A DNA stretch of 38,031 nt from Irineochytrium annulatum (Eukaryota > Chytridiomycota > Chytridiomycetes > Chytridiales > Chytridiaceae): the NCBI GenBank assembly GCA_027600665.1, contig JADGJL010000135.1:1-38031 (forward strand). The letters are read 5' to 3'. Position numbers and translations under genes: made by a program. Below are positions 1-10,585 of the stretch, one piece after another. Below the pieces are notes generated by a model. That model had not been told where the DNA came from. It was given only the letters and a program-made list of their open reading frames with translations, and searched no databases. The stretch's first letter is position 1. Each line of letters opens with the position of its first letter.

Positions 1-488
1 TTTTTGTTTTTGTGTTTTTTTTTTTTTTTTTTTGTTTGATTGATTTGCTACTTTTTTTTTGCTTCGGCGTTCGCCATATTTAATGTCCTCCTCGGTTTGT
101 GTTATATGGATTTGGACGAGTAACTTGGATTTTGGAGAACCACGCTATCGTGTCTACTTCCCTTTTTCCCTTTTTTTTTTTGGTTGCAGTATTCTATGTT
201 TGTATCTGTTGCCTCTGTTTGCGTTTGTAGTAAACGTTGCTCCTGCTATTTAATGTAATTTTAAAGGACTGTATATCGCCTGAGTGCGAGGATTGAAAGT
301 CGCAACTTTAGTGGATGTAGAGTAATCTACTGCAAACGTGGCCAAGCTGCGGACTTTGGGCAACTATAATGTCACATCTTGCAAACAAAATGCCTGCAGA
401 AAATAACCTACCCGTATTTCAAAAAAAAAAAATTGTCCAAATTGTATGCTTTAAAACAACTCTTCGGTTTTATTCGTACATTGAGTAT
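1..488. other. T-rich non-coding flank
   Basis: This stretch precedes the 3' end of the minus-strand CNBD2-like gene. It begins with long T runs (about 1-35 and 52-60) and has another at about 171-181. The short open frames here are low-complexity and resemble no protein family I know. An A-run at 421-432 lies about 60 nt past the stop codon of the neighbouring minus-strand gene. I see no gene here. Confidence 0.5.
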
Positions 489-3400
489 CTACAGCGTCCC
501 ACAATGAAACCTCGAAAAGCTGTTCTGCATCCCCGTCTTCAAACTCCTCTTCGTCTCCGCCACCAGCTTGCCCACTTCCTTGTCTTTGTAAACCTGCCAC
601 GTCCTCTTCGTCATGAACTCGTTGCCCATTTCCACAAAGCCTGGCATGGGCGCCTCCTGCATCTTGTCCATGTAGCACTCCCATGTCCCCCGCGTCGAGA
701 ACTTGTTGAAGTCTAACCGGCTGATCTTGACAAGCTCAACGTCATACTCGGCCACGACGGAAGTCTTTGCGACGGCCACGGCGAGGCCCGAGGACGGGAT
801 GTACGTGATGGTGTCCTCGCCGTCGAAGAAGAAATCGCCGGCATATAGGCGTTTTATGACCAGAAACTTGGTTACAATCTTGCAAGGAGGGTCCATGGTC
901 TCAAGCTTGCGTCGGTCTGAAAGCCCACGCGCGAGGTTGATGGGTTCTAGGACATACCTTCGCAACCACTCATCTATCAGCCTACACTTTCATATGAAAA
1001 AACAAACAGTGCCTCACCTCGTCCTGCTGACCCAAATCTTTAAGAAGTTCACCGCCTTAATAATCCTGCAAGTGCCCTCGCTCACAAAGAACAAATGATT
1101 GCACACCTCCCCCTCCTTCACCACAACCTCATCGTTCGCATACCTCCTCAGATCGGCATAGGGCACCACCCTCTTCACATGACAACTCAGGGTCTTCAGT
1201 ATGTCCACACGACTCAACGCCGCGACCTTGTCCCCGATATCCGCGTCCAGTGTGTGCGCCATGATAACCTGATACGCCTCCCCATCGACGACGAGAAACT
1301 CCGTCATCCGCCTTGTCGTGACGGTTGCGAACCTGCACTCGCCCTTCCCGGCGAGCCCCATCTCGCCGAAGGCCTCGCCAGAGCATTGGGTGCCCAGGAC
1401 GTCAGTGTAAAGCCTCTCGGTCTCGGCTACGAGCTCCTCGCGTGTCCGGCCGGCGGATGTGGCGGAGGCGTCGATCTTCTCGAGGGCCGCGTCGGCTAGT
1501 GGGCGGTTGACTTTGGACACCTCGACCTCGCCATCCAGGATGATGTAAAAGTTGATGGCGGCGTGGCCCTCGCGGACAATGGTGCGGTGAGCGTGCCAAC
1601 GCTCATAGCGGCCGACGGCTAGGAGCATTCTCTGCGATCATAATCGATTCAGTATAGATCGCCGAGGTGAATTAGCACGGGTTTTGATACCTGAACGGCG
1701 GGCTTATGCTCCCTGAAAGCCTTCATCCCGCTCGCCCACGTCACCATCTCCTGCAAACCAATTTCGGTCCTCTTTTCGGGCGGCTTCCTGAAGAGCTCCC
1801 TCATCTCCGATGGCAGCCACCCGCTGAAATTCTTCTTGGTGTTAAACAGCCTGGACACACTGAAGTCCGTCGATACGAGGCCCTTCTGAAGCCTCCTCCT
1901 TTGCACAGCCTCGCTGTTTTCGATGTTGTCGGCGTCGAACTGATGGAGACGGCAATTAAGCTTTTTACGTAAAACAACAGTACCGAGCACATACCTCCCA
2001 TCCCCACTGTATAGGATTCTTCAAGATCCTCGACAAATACTTGGTGAAATGGTTACCCGCCGCAATGATTCTCGCGAGCCTCCTAAATCTCTTGAACGCG
2101 CTCCCGCTGCCATAAACCCTCGGCCTCGGCAAGCCGGTGAGGAAGGTTCCTCCATCGCCAATCATCGAAACGCTCGGCCTCCTGCTGCCGTTCAGACTCA
2201 TTGACACCGTGCCGTTCGCGTTCCCCGTTATGGTTGACCGGCGCACACGGCTCGCACGGGTCGCCGCGTCGGTGCCGGCGAGGCCCCCGACGGCTAGAGA
2301 CGTGACGATCGAACCGCGACGGGAGGATGCACGACGGTTGAAGTTGAACTGAGGGTTCAGACGGAGCTCGTGCTCGGTGCCGCGTCGGGAGCCCGGGCGG
2401 CTTTGACGGAGCGCAACGCCACCGACGATGCTTGACCGTCGCGAGTTCGACACGCTCACGCTAACGCTCTGCCGCCTCGAGCCAGGCCGCGATGTGCCGC
2501 CTCCGTCGTTCACATGCACTTTAGTCATCCGGGCTTGGTCCAGCCTTGCGCCGAACTCGTTCGAGGGCGGCCGCGAGCTGGACCCGCTGACAACGCCGGC
2601 AATCACGTCATCATCGTCTGTGTTATCCTCCTCCTCCGCGTCCCGCTCACCGCTCAGCTCCGTAATATCACTAATCATCGCGACCGACAGCCTTCTAGCG
2701 CCGGTCGCGTCTTTCGCGGACACAGGCGCGGACAGCTTCGATGAGGCACCGCCCGTCGATCCTGCCCCACTGCTGCTGCCCAGCGACGAGATCGACAGCG
2801 AAGTCGATGCGCTCTTCCCCCTCTCGCCAGATCTTGACTTCCGCCTTCCTCCCTTCGCGGGTGGCAGCCTATTGTCGCTTGCACTGCTCGCCCCGCTCCC
2901 AGTACTCGACCGTGACGATCGCACGCTCCCGACGGACTTTCTCACAGACATTCTCGCGCTCCCACCTCCTCCACCTCCAGAACTCCACGCCAGCCTCGCC
3001 CTTCCATCCCCAATCTCCGGCAAGCCCAACCCCATGTCAACCTGTACCACCGGCGCTCCCACTCCGTCCCCCTCCTCCCTCTCAATACCCAACTCCGTCG
3101 TCGCCCTCCTGACGGCCACCCCGGGCACGCTCGGCAGCTCCTCCCCAGCCTCCCCGACGCGCCTCCTCGCCTCCGCCACATCCCTCCCGGCCCGTCCGGC
3201 GACCCTCATGGCCCGTTCCAGCAGCCGCTCGGACCGCGTCCTCCCGCCGCGCGCCGGGTCCGCGCTGAAGTGGAACGCGGCCGCGAGGTCCATGTGCGCC
3301 GGGTCCGGTTTCACGCGTGACGCGGGTGCCGGGGAAGCGACGGCGAGGAGGGTGGCGGAGAGGTGGAGGGAGGAGGCGTTGGAGGGCCAGGACGGGAGTG

Positions 3401-3506
3401 GAGGGTCGTCGGTGGTGCCGGGGGAGAGGCCAGCACCCGCGGTGGAGAGGTGAGACGGGCGGGCTGGGGATGTGGAGAGCATGGTTGGCGCGCGCGGTGA
3501 GAGCAC
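489..3506 (-). CDS. CNBD2-like protein with two cyclic-nucleotide-binding domains
   Basis: Four exons fit: 1995-3506, 1691-1939, 1018-1631 and 489-981, with introns of 55, 59 and 36 nt, giving about 955 aa. Residues 1 to ~465 are Ser/Arg/Pro/Gly-rich and probably disordered. A basic conserved stretch (FKRFRRLARI) follows, then the linker WLPSEMRELFRKPPEKRTE. The first cyclic-nucleotide-binding domain covers about residues 595-710. Its phosphate-binding cassette is visible as FGE at ~675-677 and an Arg at ~687 in CRFATV, and a ~35-residue charged insert splits the domain. A second, degenerate domain follows (VVKEGEVCNHLFFVSEG). The order and spacing resemble animal CNBD2, a sperm protein, so a flagellum-linked cAMP or cGMP sensor is a reasonable inference. 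The 36-nt intron is the weakest part of the model, but it is the only phase-compatible join I found. The gene shares a 240-bp divergent promoter with the thioredoxin-like gene. Confidence 0.8.
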
Positions 3507-3746
3507 TAGCGCGTTCGTGAGCGCGTCGTGACGCGTATGCGCTCCGGCAAAGGAGAGTAGCGGCGAGCGGGGGATCGCTGAGATGTTCGCGGTTTAAAGA
3601 TCGACAATTGATGAGAGGTTCTCAGGGTTATTAAAATAAACTTCCTCCTCGACTGTTGGTCTTGCGTCTTATTCCTGACGATGTGTTCATAGTTGTGTTG
3701 ATTTCTAGGACGAGTGGAACCGCCGTCAAAGTTCCCTCACCAAACG
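3507..3746. promoter_or_regulatory. divergent intergenic region, CNBD2-like / thioredoxin-like
   Basis: These 240 bp separate two start codons that point away from each other, so both promoters and 5' UTRs must lie here. The half nearer the thioredoxin-like gene is AT-richer and contains TTATTAAAATAAA at about 3629-3641, a possible core element. This is inferred from position only. Confidence 0.4.
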
Positions 3747-4686
3747 ATGTCGAACATCATCAAGACCTTCGCCCTCGCGATGATATCGCAGAAGGGGGCG
3801 GGGTACCTCCTCGACATGCTCAAGATCCAACCCGGCACTGCCCAACAAGTGTTGGCCTCGATCGTCATCTTCTACGCTCTAAACTACATCATCGGGAAGT
3901 TCCTGCCGTCGGGCCAAGCCAACGCCGACTTTCTGCGGAATCCAGTACCGAGAATCGACGGCCTGAAATTTATCAGGGGCCAGCAAATAGAAGTGGGGAG
4001 GAAGTTCAACAGGAAGGCGGTGATTGTTGCGGAGTTCTGGGGTGAGTATTACCCTCTACGTTGATCTTCATTTATGTAACTTGTGCAGTTAAACTCACAA
4101 CTTTCCTTTTCAACAGCAACTTGGTGTCCGCCGTGCGTGAAAAGCATCCCACACTTGTCGGTCCTCGCGAAAAAGTTCTCCCACAGGGACATCTATTTCG
4201 TAGGCATAACGGACGAGACGGACGAGGCGAAGGTGACAGCTTTCGTAAAGGACATGGGCGATCGCATGGACTACTCGGTTGCGCTTGACACGAAGTTTGA
4301 GGCGAAGAGGAAGATTTTCGGCCCCAGCGGCGGACAGGGGATCCCGCATGCGGTCATCATCGGAGTAGACAACGAGGTCGTTTGGACGGGGCACCCGATG
4401 GATCCCAAGTTTGAGGAACATGTGAGCGTTTCCTTCATTTATTTATTTTGATGTCTCCGTGGGTGACCGCGGGCTCGAACCCTTACCTTTCACTCCACAA
4501 TTTTAGCTTCAACAACAAGCACTTGTTGCTTCGGAACGTACGAAGGAGCCTCTGGTCGCGCTCGAGGACGATGTTGTGGAGCCAAGTGGCGCCAAAAACG
4601 AGACAATTGCCGACGACGAGGACACGCGGCCGCTGATGGAATGCAAGGATGGCGTGTGCTTAGTGGATCCCAAAAAGGGGAAATAG
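3747..4686 (+). CDS. membrane-anchored thioredoxin-fold protein, WCPPC active site
   Basis: Exons 3747-4041, 4117-4421 and 4507-4686 give 259 aa. The ATG at 3747 is the only good start; longer frames would need a GTG. Residues ~34-50 (VLASIVIFYALNYIIG) form a likely membrane segment. A TlpA/thioredoxin-like domain follows, with the redox motif EFWATWCPPC at ~96-105 (cysteines 102 and 105) and the cis-proline loop GIPHAVI. The C-terminus is acidic and ends with a CKDGVC (CX4C) pair, which could be an extra redox couple; that is inference. The WCPPC motif spans the first splice junction, which strongly supports it. The gene lies 71 bp upstream of a related gene on the same strand, suggesting tandem duplication. 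The substrate is unknown. The family reduces or oxidises protein disulfides; the membrane segment suggests the ER or another endomembrane. Confidence 0.85.
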
Positions 4687-4757
4687 CATGATAGAATTGC
4701 GTATATATCTGACATAAACTCGTTGAGTGGCTTGGCATCATCTTGTCTTTCCACCAA

Positions 4758-5583
4758 ATGAGCATCAACGGAACACCTCTCCCGCCCATCACGGGCCTCA
4801 AGTTCGTCAAGGGCGACGACTGGGTCACGAAACCCCTCGACCCGTCCCGCCGCGTCGTCCGCGTCTTCGAGTTCTGGGCGTAAGTGTACATGTTCGACCA
4901 GCGCATCTGCTGACGCGCAACATCTTTTCCTTGCAAATGCAGAACGTGGTGCGGGCCATGCCGGAGCACCATCCCGCATCTGTCGGAGCTCGCAAATAAG
5001 TACATTAAAAAAGACGTTTACATTGTAGGCGTCACGGATGAGAAGGATGAAGGGAAGATCAGGGGCTTTGTGGAGGGGATGGGAAAAAAAATGGATTATC
5101 CCGTTGCATTGGACTTGGAGCTCAGGTAATGCTCACGCAGTCTTTTTACGCGGAATGCCGCGTTTTAATGATCGTTACCCAGCGCCCGCAAATCTCTCTT
5201 TATTCCCTCCGGCGCCCAAGGCATTCCGCACGTTATCCTCGTGGGCGTAGACGGCAAGGTGTTGTGGAACGGTCACCCGGTCGACCCTCAGTTCGCGCAG
5301 CTTCTGGAGCAGCAGGCCACGCTCGCGACCGACCGTGAGCCCGAGAAAGAGCCAGAGCCGTTGCCGTTGATCACGGAAAGCGAAGAGGAACTGGGGAGGA
5401 AGAGCGTGAAGGAGCTTAAGGCCATATTGAGCGAGCGAGGGATCGGCTTTGGGGATTGCTTTGAGAAAGGAGATTTGGTGAAGCGAGTGAGAGAACGTAA
5501 GCGTTTGCCTTTACTCAACCTTTTCTGTGAAAGTTTAACGTGATGCTGCAGGGGCGGCAACGGTTCAGTACTACAAGTCATAG
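4758..5583 (+). CDS. thioredoxin-fold protein, WCGPC active site, with SAP/ARMET-like C-terminus
   Basis: Exons 4758-4879, 4943-5125, 5183-5496 and 5552-5583 give 216 aa. The thioredoxin fold carries the canonical EFWATWCGPC (cysteines ~44 and 47) across the first splice junction and the cis-proline loop GIPHVIL. It then has an acidic linker rich in Glu and Pro. The C-terminal helical stretch (KELKAILSERG, then DCFEKGDLVKRV) looks like the SAP-like C-terminal domain of ARMET/MANF proteins. Unlike its upstream paralogue it has no visible membrane segment, and no signal peptide is evident. The two proteins share the FW(A)TWC-xPC core, a TDE.DE.K segment after the active site, and the MDYxVALD stretch. 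The role is probably protein disulfide exchange; a link to ER stress via the ARMET-like tail is speculative. Confidence 0.85.
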
Positions 5584-6064
5584 TCGACGTTTTTTTCTCT
5601 TGTGCCTATCGTAAGGATTATGTCGCCTACGCTCTACAACTTCACCTGTCCAATTACCCCGGATGCTTTTTGTTGTTATCATCGCTTCGGATGTCTCATT
5701 GATGCTCGTGCATTTTCGATGGCTGGCATTTCCGATGGCTGATACTACTTTTGCTTATGGTTCCCTTTAGGCGGTCGCCGTCGCGAATTCATTGTTCTTT
5801 TGGTTATTTGCTTGTCGTCGCCCTCCAAAATATATTCCAAGCACCACTCGAATCATAGGTTTCTACGCCCGCTATAGAAATGAGGGAACAAAAACATGAA
5901 AGACCTCTATTGATGAGAGGAAACGAGCAGCCTAACGCTCGAAAGCTTAACATTTCCTAAGAACAGTGTTAGCATCAGCTACAACGGCCTGGATGTGCGG
6001 TCGCACAGATTCCGTTTCGCCCTGGTTGGTCCATCCCCTTGTCCCAAACGAAAGAAAGTAAAAA
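5584..6064. other. intergenic region before the septin gene
   Basis: About 480 bp between the thioredoxin-like stop and the proposed septin ATG. It should hold the 3' UTR of the former and the promoter of the latter. I see no reading frame or RNA gene that I can support. Confidence 0.5.
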
Positions 6065-7932
6065 ATGCCTCTTGTGAGTAGCCGTCGCCGGCCCTCGCCG
6101 CCGCCGACCCCCTCCTGGGAACCCTACGGACTTGGGCGACGACGATCTAGCTAGGACGAGCGGATGCGGACCAGCGCGGGGACTGGCGGGGCGGATCATC
6201 TGTGGGACAATTTGCGGTTGGCGGGGGGCTGACGTGGACAACGGCGATCTGGTCGTTTAGCAGTCTGCGCCAGGCCCGTATGGACGACGGGATGGTGGCC
6301 GTGACGAATTGAGAAGTGCTGGAGCTGATCATTCGCGGGGGGAGGGAAGGATTTGCGGTGCCTTTGCCAGAGTGCATTGCCGCCCGACCAACCTTCACCA
6401 GGGACCGACCACGATCGCTCTGTTGCTTACCATTACGCTTCGATGTAGGAATACGCCCTTCAATTCCGGGGACGCTTTAACGACCCCGGGCCGTGGAAGC
6501 TGCCCAAGTCCTTCACGGCCCGCCTGTCGGAGCCGCTGGGGATTGGGCACCTGCCGGCGCAGAGGGTTAGGCGGTCCAAGAGAAGGCCGTACATCTTTAA
6601 CATCATGGTTGTTGGTAAGCTCGTTGATAGAGCGTTGTAAATTGTATTCGTCGCCGTTAAACGATGATTCTTTAAACAGGCGAGTCTGGTCTCGGCAAGA
6701 CCACCTTCATGAACACGCTCTTCAACTCCCCGTTGACGGAGCAGAAGGTCCAGAAGAATCTCTCGAACACCAAGACGCTCTCGATCCAGCCCGTCACATA
6801 CGAGCTTACTGAGGACGGCGTCACCCTCCACCTCACTGTTATCGACACCCCGGGCTTCGGCGACAACCTTAACCGCGAGACCAAGTCAGTTCTTGCATCC
6901 CCCCTATCCATTGTTTCGTTCGCTTACCCTTTTTCAGCTTCGAGCCCATCGTAAACTATATCGACGCCCAATACGAGCGCTTCATGCAGGCCGAGCGCAG
7001 CCAGGACATGCGCCGGGACATCCACGACACCCGTGTTCACGCCCTCCTCTACTTCCTCCCGCCCACGGGGTCCGCCCAGGGTCTCCGCGACCTCGACGTC
7101 GACTTCCTCCAACGCCTCTGCACTAAGACGAACGTTGTGCCCATCATCGCAAAGGCGGATGCGCTCACCCCCGAGGAGATGGCCGTCTTCAAGAAAAGCG
7201 TGCTCAGGGACTTTGAGAAGCATGACATTAGGGCTTACCCATCTTTCCATGCGGAGGACAGGGAGAATATTGCGCTGGTTGAGGTTCGTTGTGTTTGGAG
7301 GTTGCGAGTGAACGTTGGACTGACAGTTTGTGTGCAGCGTTACATCCCATTCTCTGTTATTGCGAGTGACGATATGATTGATGTCGGTGGGAAGAAGGTC
7401 CGGGGTAGGGCTTACCGTTGGGGTGCTGTCGAAGGTAAGCATCGAATCTTTTTTCGAATGCGAAGTGGATACTGACCTCTTTCCATCTCGCAGTCGAGAA
7501 CGAGAAGCACTGCGACTTTGTCCACCTCCGCGAGCTCTTGATTCGGACGAACCTCCAGGACCTGATCGAGACGACCCACAACATCCACTACGCTCAGTTC
7601 CGGTCCTCAAAGATCCGGGTCCAGTCGGGCCGCCCGGAGTCGTTCCTTGCCTGCGACGACTTCTACGAGAGCCGGATCGAGAGCGCGAGGAGGAACTTGA
7701 TGGAGGAGATGCAGAGGAAGGAGGATGACATGAGGCAGAAGTTTGTCGCCAAGGTCAGGGAGAAGGAGCAGAGTTTGAGGTGAGAGCTGTCGTGTTTAAT
7801 TCTCGTCGTTCTTTTGTTTATGTACTCACACGCATGAACAGGGAGAGGGAGGAGGCCTTGAACCAAAAGAGGCAGGCGATGGTGGACGAGATCGAGGCTC
7901 TCCGAAGGCAGATCGAGGTTCTCCAGGTGTAA
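6065..7932 (+). CDS. septin GTPase
   Basis: Seven exons fit: 6065-6073, 6449-6614, 6680-6884, 6938-7283, 7338-7434, 7494-7779 and 7842-7932, giving 399 aa. Septins assemble into filaments and rings at the cell cortex and septum. The P-loop GESGLGKTT is at ~59-67, the G3 motif DTPGFGD at ~114-120 and the G4 motif AKAD at ~198-201. A polybasic stretch (RVRRSKRRP) sits just before the GTPase domain, as expected for membrane binding. The C-terminal ~60 residues are a Glu/Arg/Gln-rich coiled coil, which argues against the Cdc10 class; I cannot place it further. The first coding exon is only ATG-CCT-CTT before a GTGAGT donor and a 375-nt intron. A TAG lies in frame directly before exon 2, so splicing is required. 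Exons 2-7 are certain; the 9-nt first exon is the least certain part. Confidence 0.88.
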
Positions 7933-8523
7933 AACGAACGTGGTGGAAGGCGGGTGACGACTCCGTTTTCGGGGCCGATACTTTCTCATTTTTGTTCACT
8001 ATCCTTTACAAACTCTTCACGGCTGGTTCCTTCAATGTGTCTAGACTCCCGAATTTGTCGCGATGGGTGTTCTCCCTCTTTTCATTGTGATTTATTTTTT
8101 TTGAATTGACGCACCTGTTCTTTGATTGTTTAACGTGAGTGCTAGAAATACAATGCAATATTTGTTCAAGGGTTTTGCTGTTGATTGTGGGTTAAAGGCG
8201 GATTTGCTGAAAGTTTTTTTGGTTTACACGAGTTAAGAAACCCGACGCCAGATCTGAGTGCGGCAAAGAAGTGACCATTCAAGCGTAAAGGTTTTCTATT
8301 ACTAAAGATCAAAAATTGTTTTCAACTCCAAAGAGGTGTGTGTATAACTGAACGTTGCTTAACGAGTGTAACAGGCCAAACAACAAAGCATACGGATGAG
8401 AGTATAAGCATGAAGAAGCGTAAAATGAAAGCGGCGCAAAATCAGCCCAAAGGTGCCCCGCAATATTCCTGGTTCTTGATCGAACCAACTGAGTTTAAAA
8501 AGAGACCGACGTTGCCCCAATAA
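7933..8523. other. convergent intergenic region, septin / J-domain gene
   Basis: About 590 bp between two stop codons facing each other, so it should hold two 3' UTRs. It is AT-rich around 8085-8330. A small open frame near 8338-8523 has no family resemblance and no coding-like codon bias. I see nothing else. Confidence 0.5.
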
Positions 8524-9380
8524 TCACTGCCCCAGCGACTTCGCCGACAAAAGCTTACACAACAGAGTAATCATCCCCGCCGAGAGTTGACCCGCCGTCC
8601 TCCACCTCCCCATCACGTCTAGGTACGAGAGGCACTGCAAGTCGTGCTGGATCTCGTACAGCCTCAGGACCTCGAACTTTGCGGCGTCCCAGCAGCTGCC
8701 GCTCCACAGAACAAACTCCCTTAGAGATCCGAAGACTTGGCTGATGCAATTCGTTAGTTACATGACCGAGAAGGAGCAAAAGACTGAGAACAAACCGAGC
8801 ACGGTCGCGGCTGATGTTTAAGTCGGGGTGCAGACTATGAGCAAATTAGGAATACGACGGTAAAATGCAGTCTTACGTTTGAACGTAATCCACCATTCTC
8901 ATTAAAGTGTCGAAGTGACCGGCAAGGAACTCGGAGAACACCTGGGAAAGCGCGTCGGCAAACGTCTGCTCGCTGCCGTCGACAAGCTTGCCGTACATAT
9001 CGTATTGCTGCCGCGTCTGAGCGTCCGATAATGTTTGATAAGCGCTCGACAGTCTTTGAACTGCGAAGAATGGTCAGATAAAGCGTCGCCAGTATGACTA
9101 AATTCGTACATGCTTCTTTGGCCCTCGGGTGTTGAAGGCGATCGGGATGGCACAGCTGTTGTTCCCACAGTCAGATATTGCAAACGATAAGCCCTGCTGC
9201 AACTCCAACCTTGCTCCTGGTCAAGTACGCCCTCCGGATATCTGAGCAGCTCGCATCTCTCGAAATCCCCAACCTCGTGTCTGCACACCATCCGAGTCAG
9301 ATCAGTTCGTTCCGGACAGAGAGAGACAACGCACATAAACAGTCGGTCGCAAGAATCTTCTTGATGCCGTCGACCTCCAT
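8524..9380 (-). CDS. small J-domain (DnaJ/Hsp40-type) co-chaperone
   Basis: Six short exons reconstruct about 200 aa: 9335-9380, 9210-9280, 9110-9155, 8877-9060, 8796-8834 and 8524-8740. No single open frame shows the protein. The spliced N-terminus is a J domain (residues ~13-75): LYTRLGISRD, IRRAYLTRSK, the diagnostic CHPDRL loop with the HPD triad, then YQTLSDAQTRQQYD. J domains stimulate ATP hydrolysis by Hsp70. The remaining ~125 residues have no Gly/Phe-rich or zinc-finger region, so this is a class III (DnaJC-type) protein. They contain conserved-looking helices (EVLRLYEIQHDL, then YLDVMGRWR), reminiscent of the region after the J domain in some fungal and plant DnaJ proteins. Every splice junction keeps phase. 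The client and compartment are unknown; no signal peptide is evident. Confidence 0.78.
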
Positions 9381-10585
9381 GATGACTGGTCAAGCGAACG
9401 TGGACTGGAGGGGTTGCGGGCGGTGGGAGGGGTCGAGGCGATGACGGCGGAGATGGGGGCAGCCGTGCTGCTCAAATTTGACGACCTTACGCAATGATCG
9501 CCGCTTTTCATGCCGCGATCTACCACGACTAGATCGGGAAGGGTGCCAGCGAGTTTAGGCTCGGCGCTAATAATAATCCTTTTCTCGCATGCCTATCTTA
9601 CCAGCCTACCGAGTATGGGGTTAAGAGGGGGTTGCATCATCAGTGTAGCTCTCGCCCGCAGAACCAGGCTACCCGCGCCATAATGCGCGTTGCGTCGCGG
9701 GCGAGGACATCGCCTGTTGTTCGGCAACAGCAGGATGGGGAAGGCGGCGAACGGGCAAGAGAGCGTGCAGAACACGGCGGCGCTGGCTGCGATGGCGATC
9801 ATGGGCACGTGGAATGTTGATCTGGGCATCGCGCGGATCTTTGCTGTATTATCATGGAGAGACGAGAGAAGGGCAAGGAGAGGTCGTCGGGGGAGGCTGT
9901 AGCGGGCCTGAGGTATCTACTGATTGGATGGTCCCGGTTTGTCGTTCTTCTTAATGCATTAGTCTGAACTTTCTTGGCGGATGTGGTTTGTCATATGTAT
10001 TTGGTCCTAAATATAGATCGTTCTTCCTCCAGCCCACTTGCACCTCCACTTCAGCATTCTCTTTCTTAACAAATCCACCCGGGTCTTCTGCGCTCATCAT
10101 TGCCTTAGTTCTTGCTCACCGAGTACCTCCCAGCACACTCTCACCATATTATGCATTCCCTTAAGGACAGGCTTGAACGCAAACCTGTGATAATCTGCTA
10201 AATGTAGGAACATGCATTTGTGTTTGCTGGTCTTTCGTTTCTACTTGATATCATCCTAGGACAGGAGACCCATTCACTCCATATCCGCTCTCAATCCGTC
10301 CCATGGCCTGGACACGCACATACGTCTTCCCTCCCACACACTCTCGCAGTTCTATGAGGTTTACTTGCGGATATCGGCGATTGCTGCTGCTGATGATGCA
10401 GGAGAGGAGGGTAGTGGGCGAGGAACGCAGGAGGATGCCGACGACAGGGTGCACGGGGTCAGATGGCCATGACCATGTGCGAGGTCCATATTTATTTCAA
10501 CGAGTCGGATGCATCGCAGAGGCGAAGTCAATCTGAAGAACTGATATTAGCTCCATTGCGGCACGCTCATTCAAGACCAAGCATC
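9381..10585. other. intergenic region with weak, unassigned coding potential
   Basis: About 1.2 kb between the J-domain start and tRNA-Leu. On the minus strand, 9593-9829 encodes 78 aa with one hydrophobic stretch (MIAIAASAAVFCTLSCPFAA) and G/C-ending codons; a frame on the opposite strand over 9735-9902 is about equally open. I cannot tell which, if either, is real. The hydrophobic stretch hints at a fragment of a membrane protein, but I could not extend it through splice sites. From 9930 to 10585 I see nothing I can support beyond C/T-rich sequence around 10020-10150. Confidence 0.25.

Noticed and set aside
1..60. Telomere- or poly(A)-derived terminal sequence
   Set aside because: The T runs are irregular with interspersed G and no tandem telomeric unit; ordinary low-complexity intergenic DNA.
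2428..3453. 341-codon plus-strand open frame
   Set aside because: It is antisense to the low-complexity Ser/Arg/Pro exon of the CNBD2-like gene. GC-rich codons keep the opposite strand free of stops; the translation is Leu/Pro/Ser-rich without any domain.
4469..4480. tRNA B-box-like GGCTCGAACCC within an intron of the first thioredoxin-like gene
   Set aside because: Read on the minus strand there is no matching A box or cloverleaf at the right distance; probably chance.
3747..5583. Single gene with two thioredoxin domains
   Set aside because: The first gene's last exon ends in a clear TAG and has no good donor before it, and the second has its own ATG. Two genes is the simpler reading, though transcript data could change this.
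9593..9829. Membrane-protein gene on the minus strand
   Set aside because: One hydrophobic stretch and good codon bias, but the opposite strand is equally open, no splice-linked exons continue it, and no family is recognisable. Kept only as a note in the intergenic entry.
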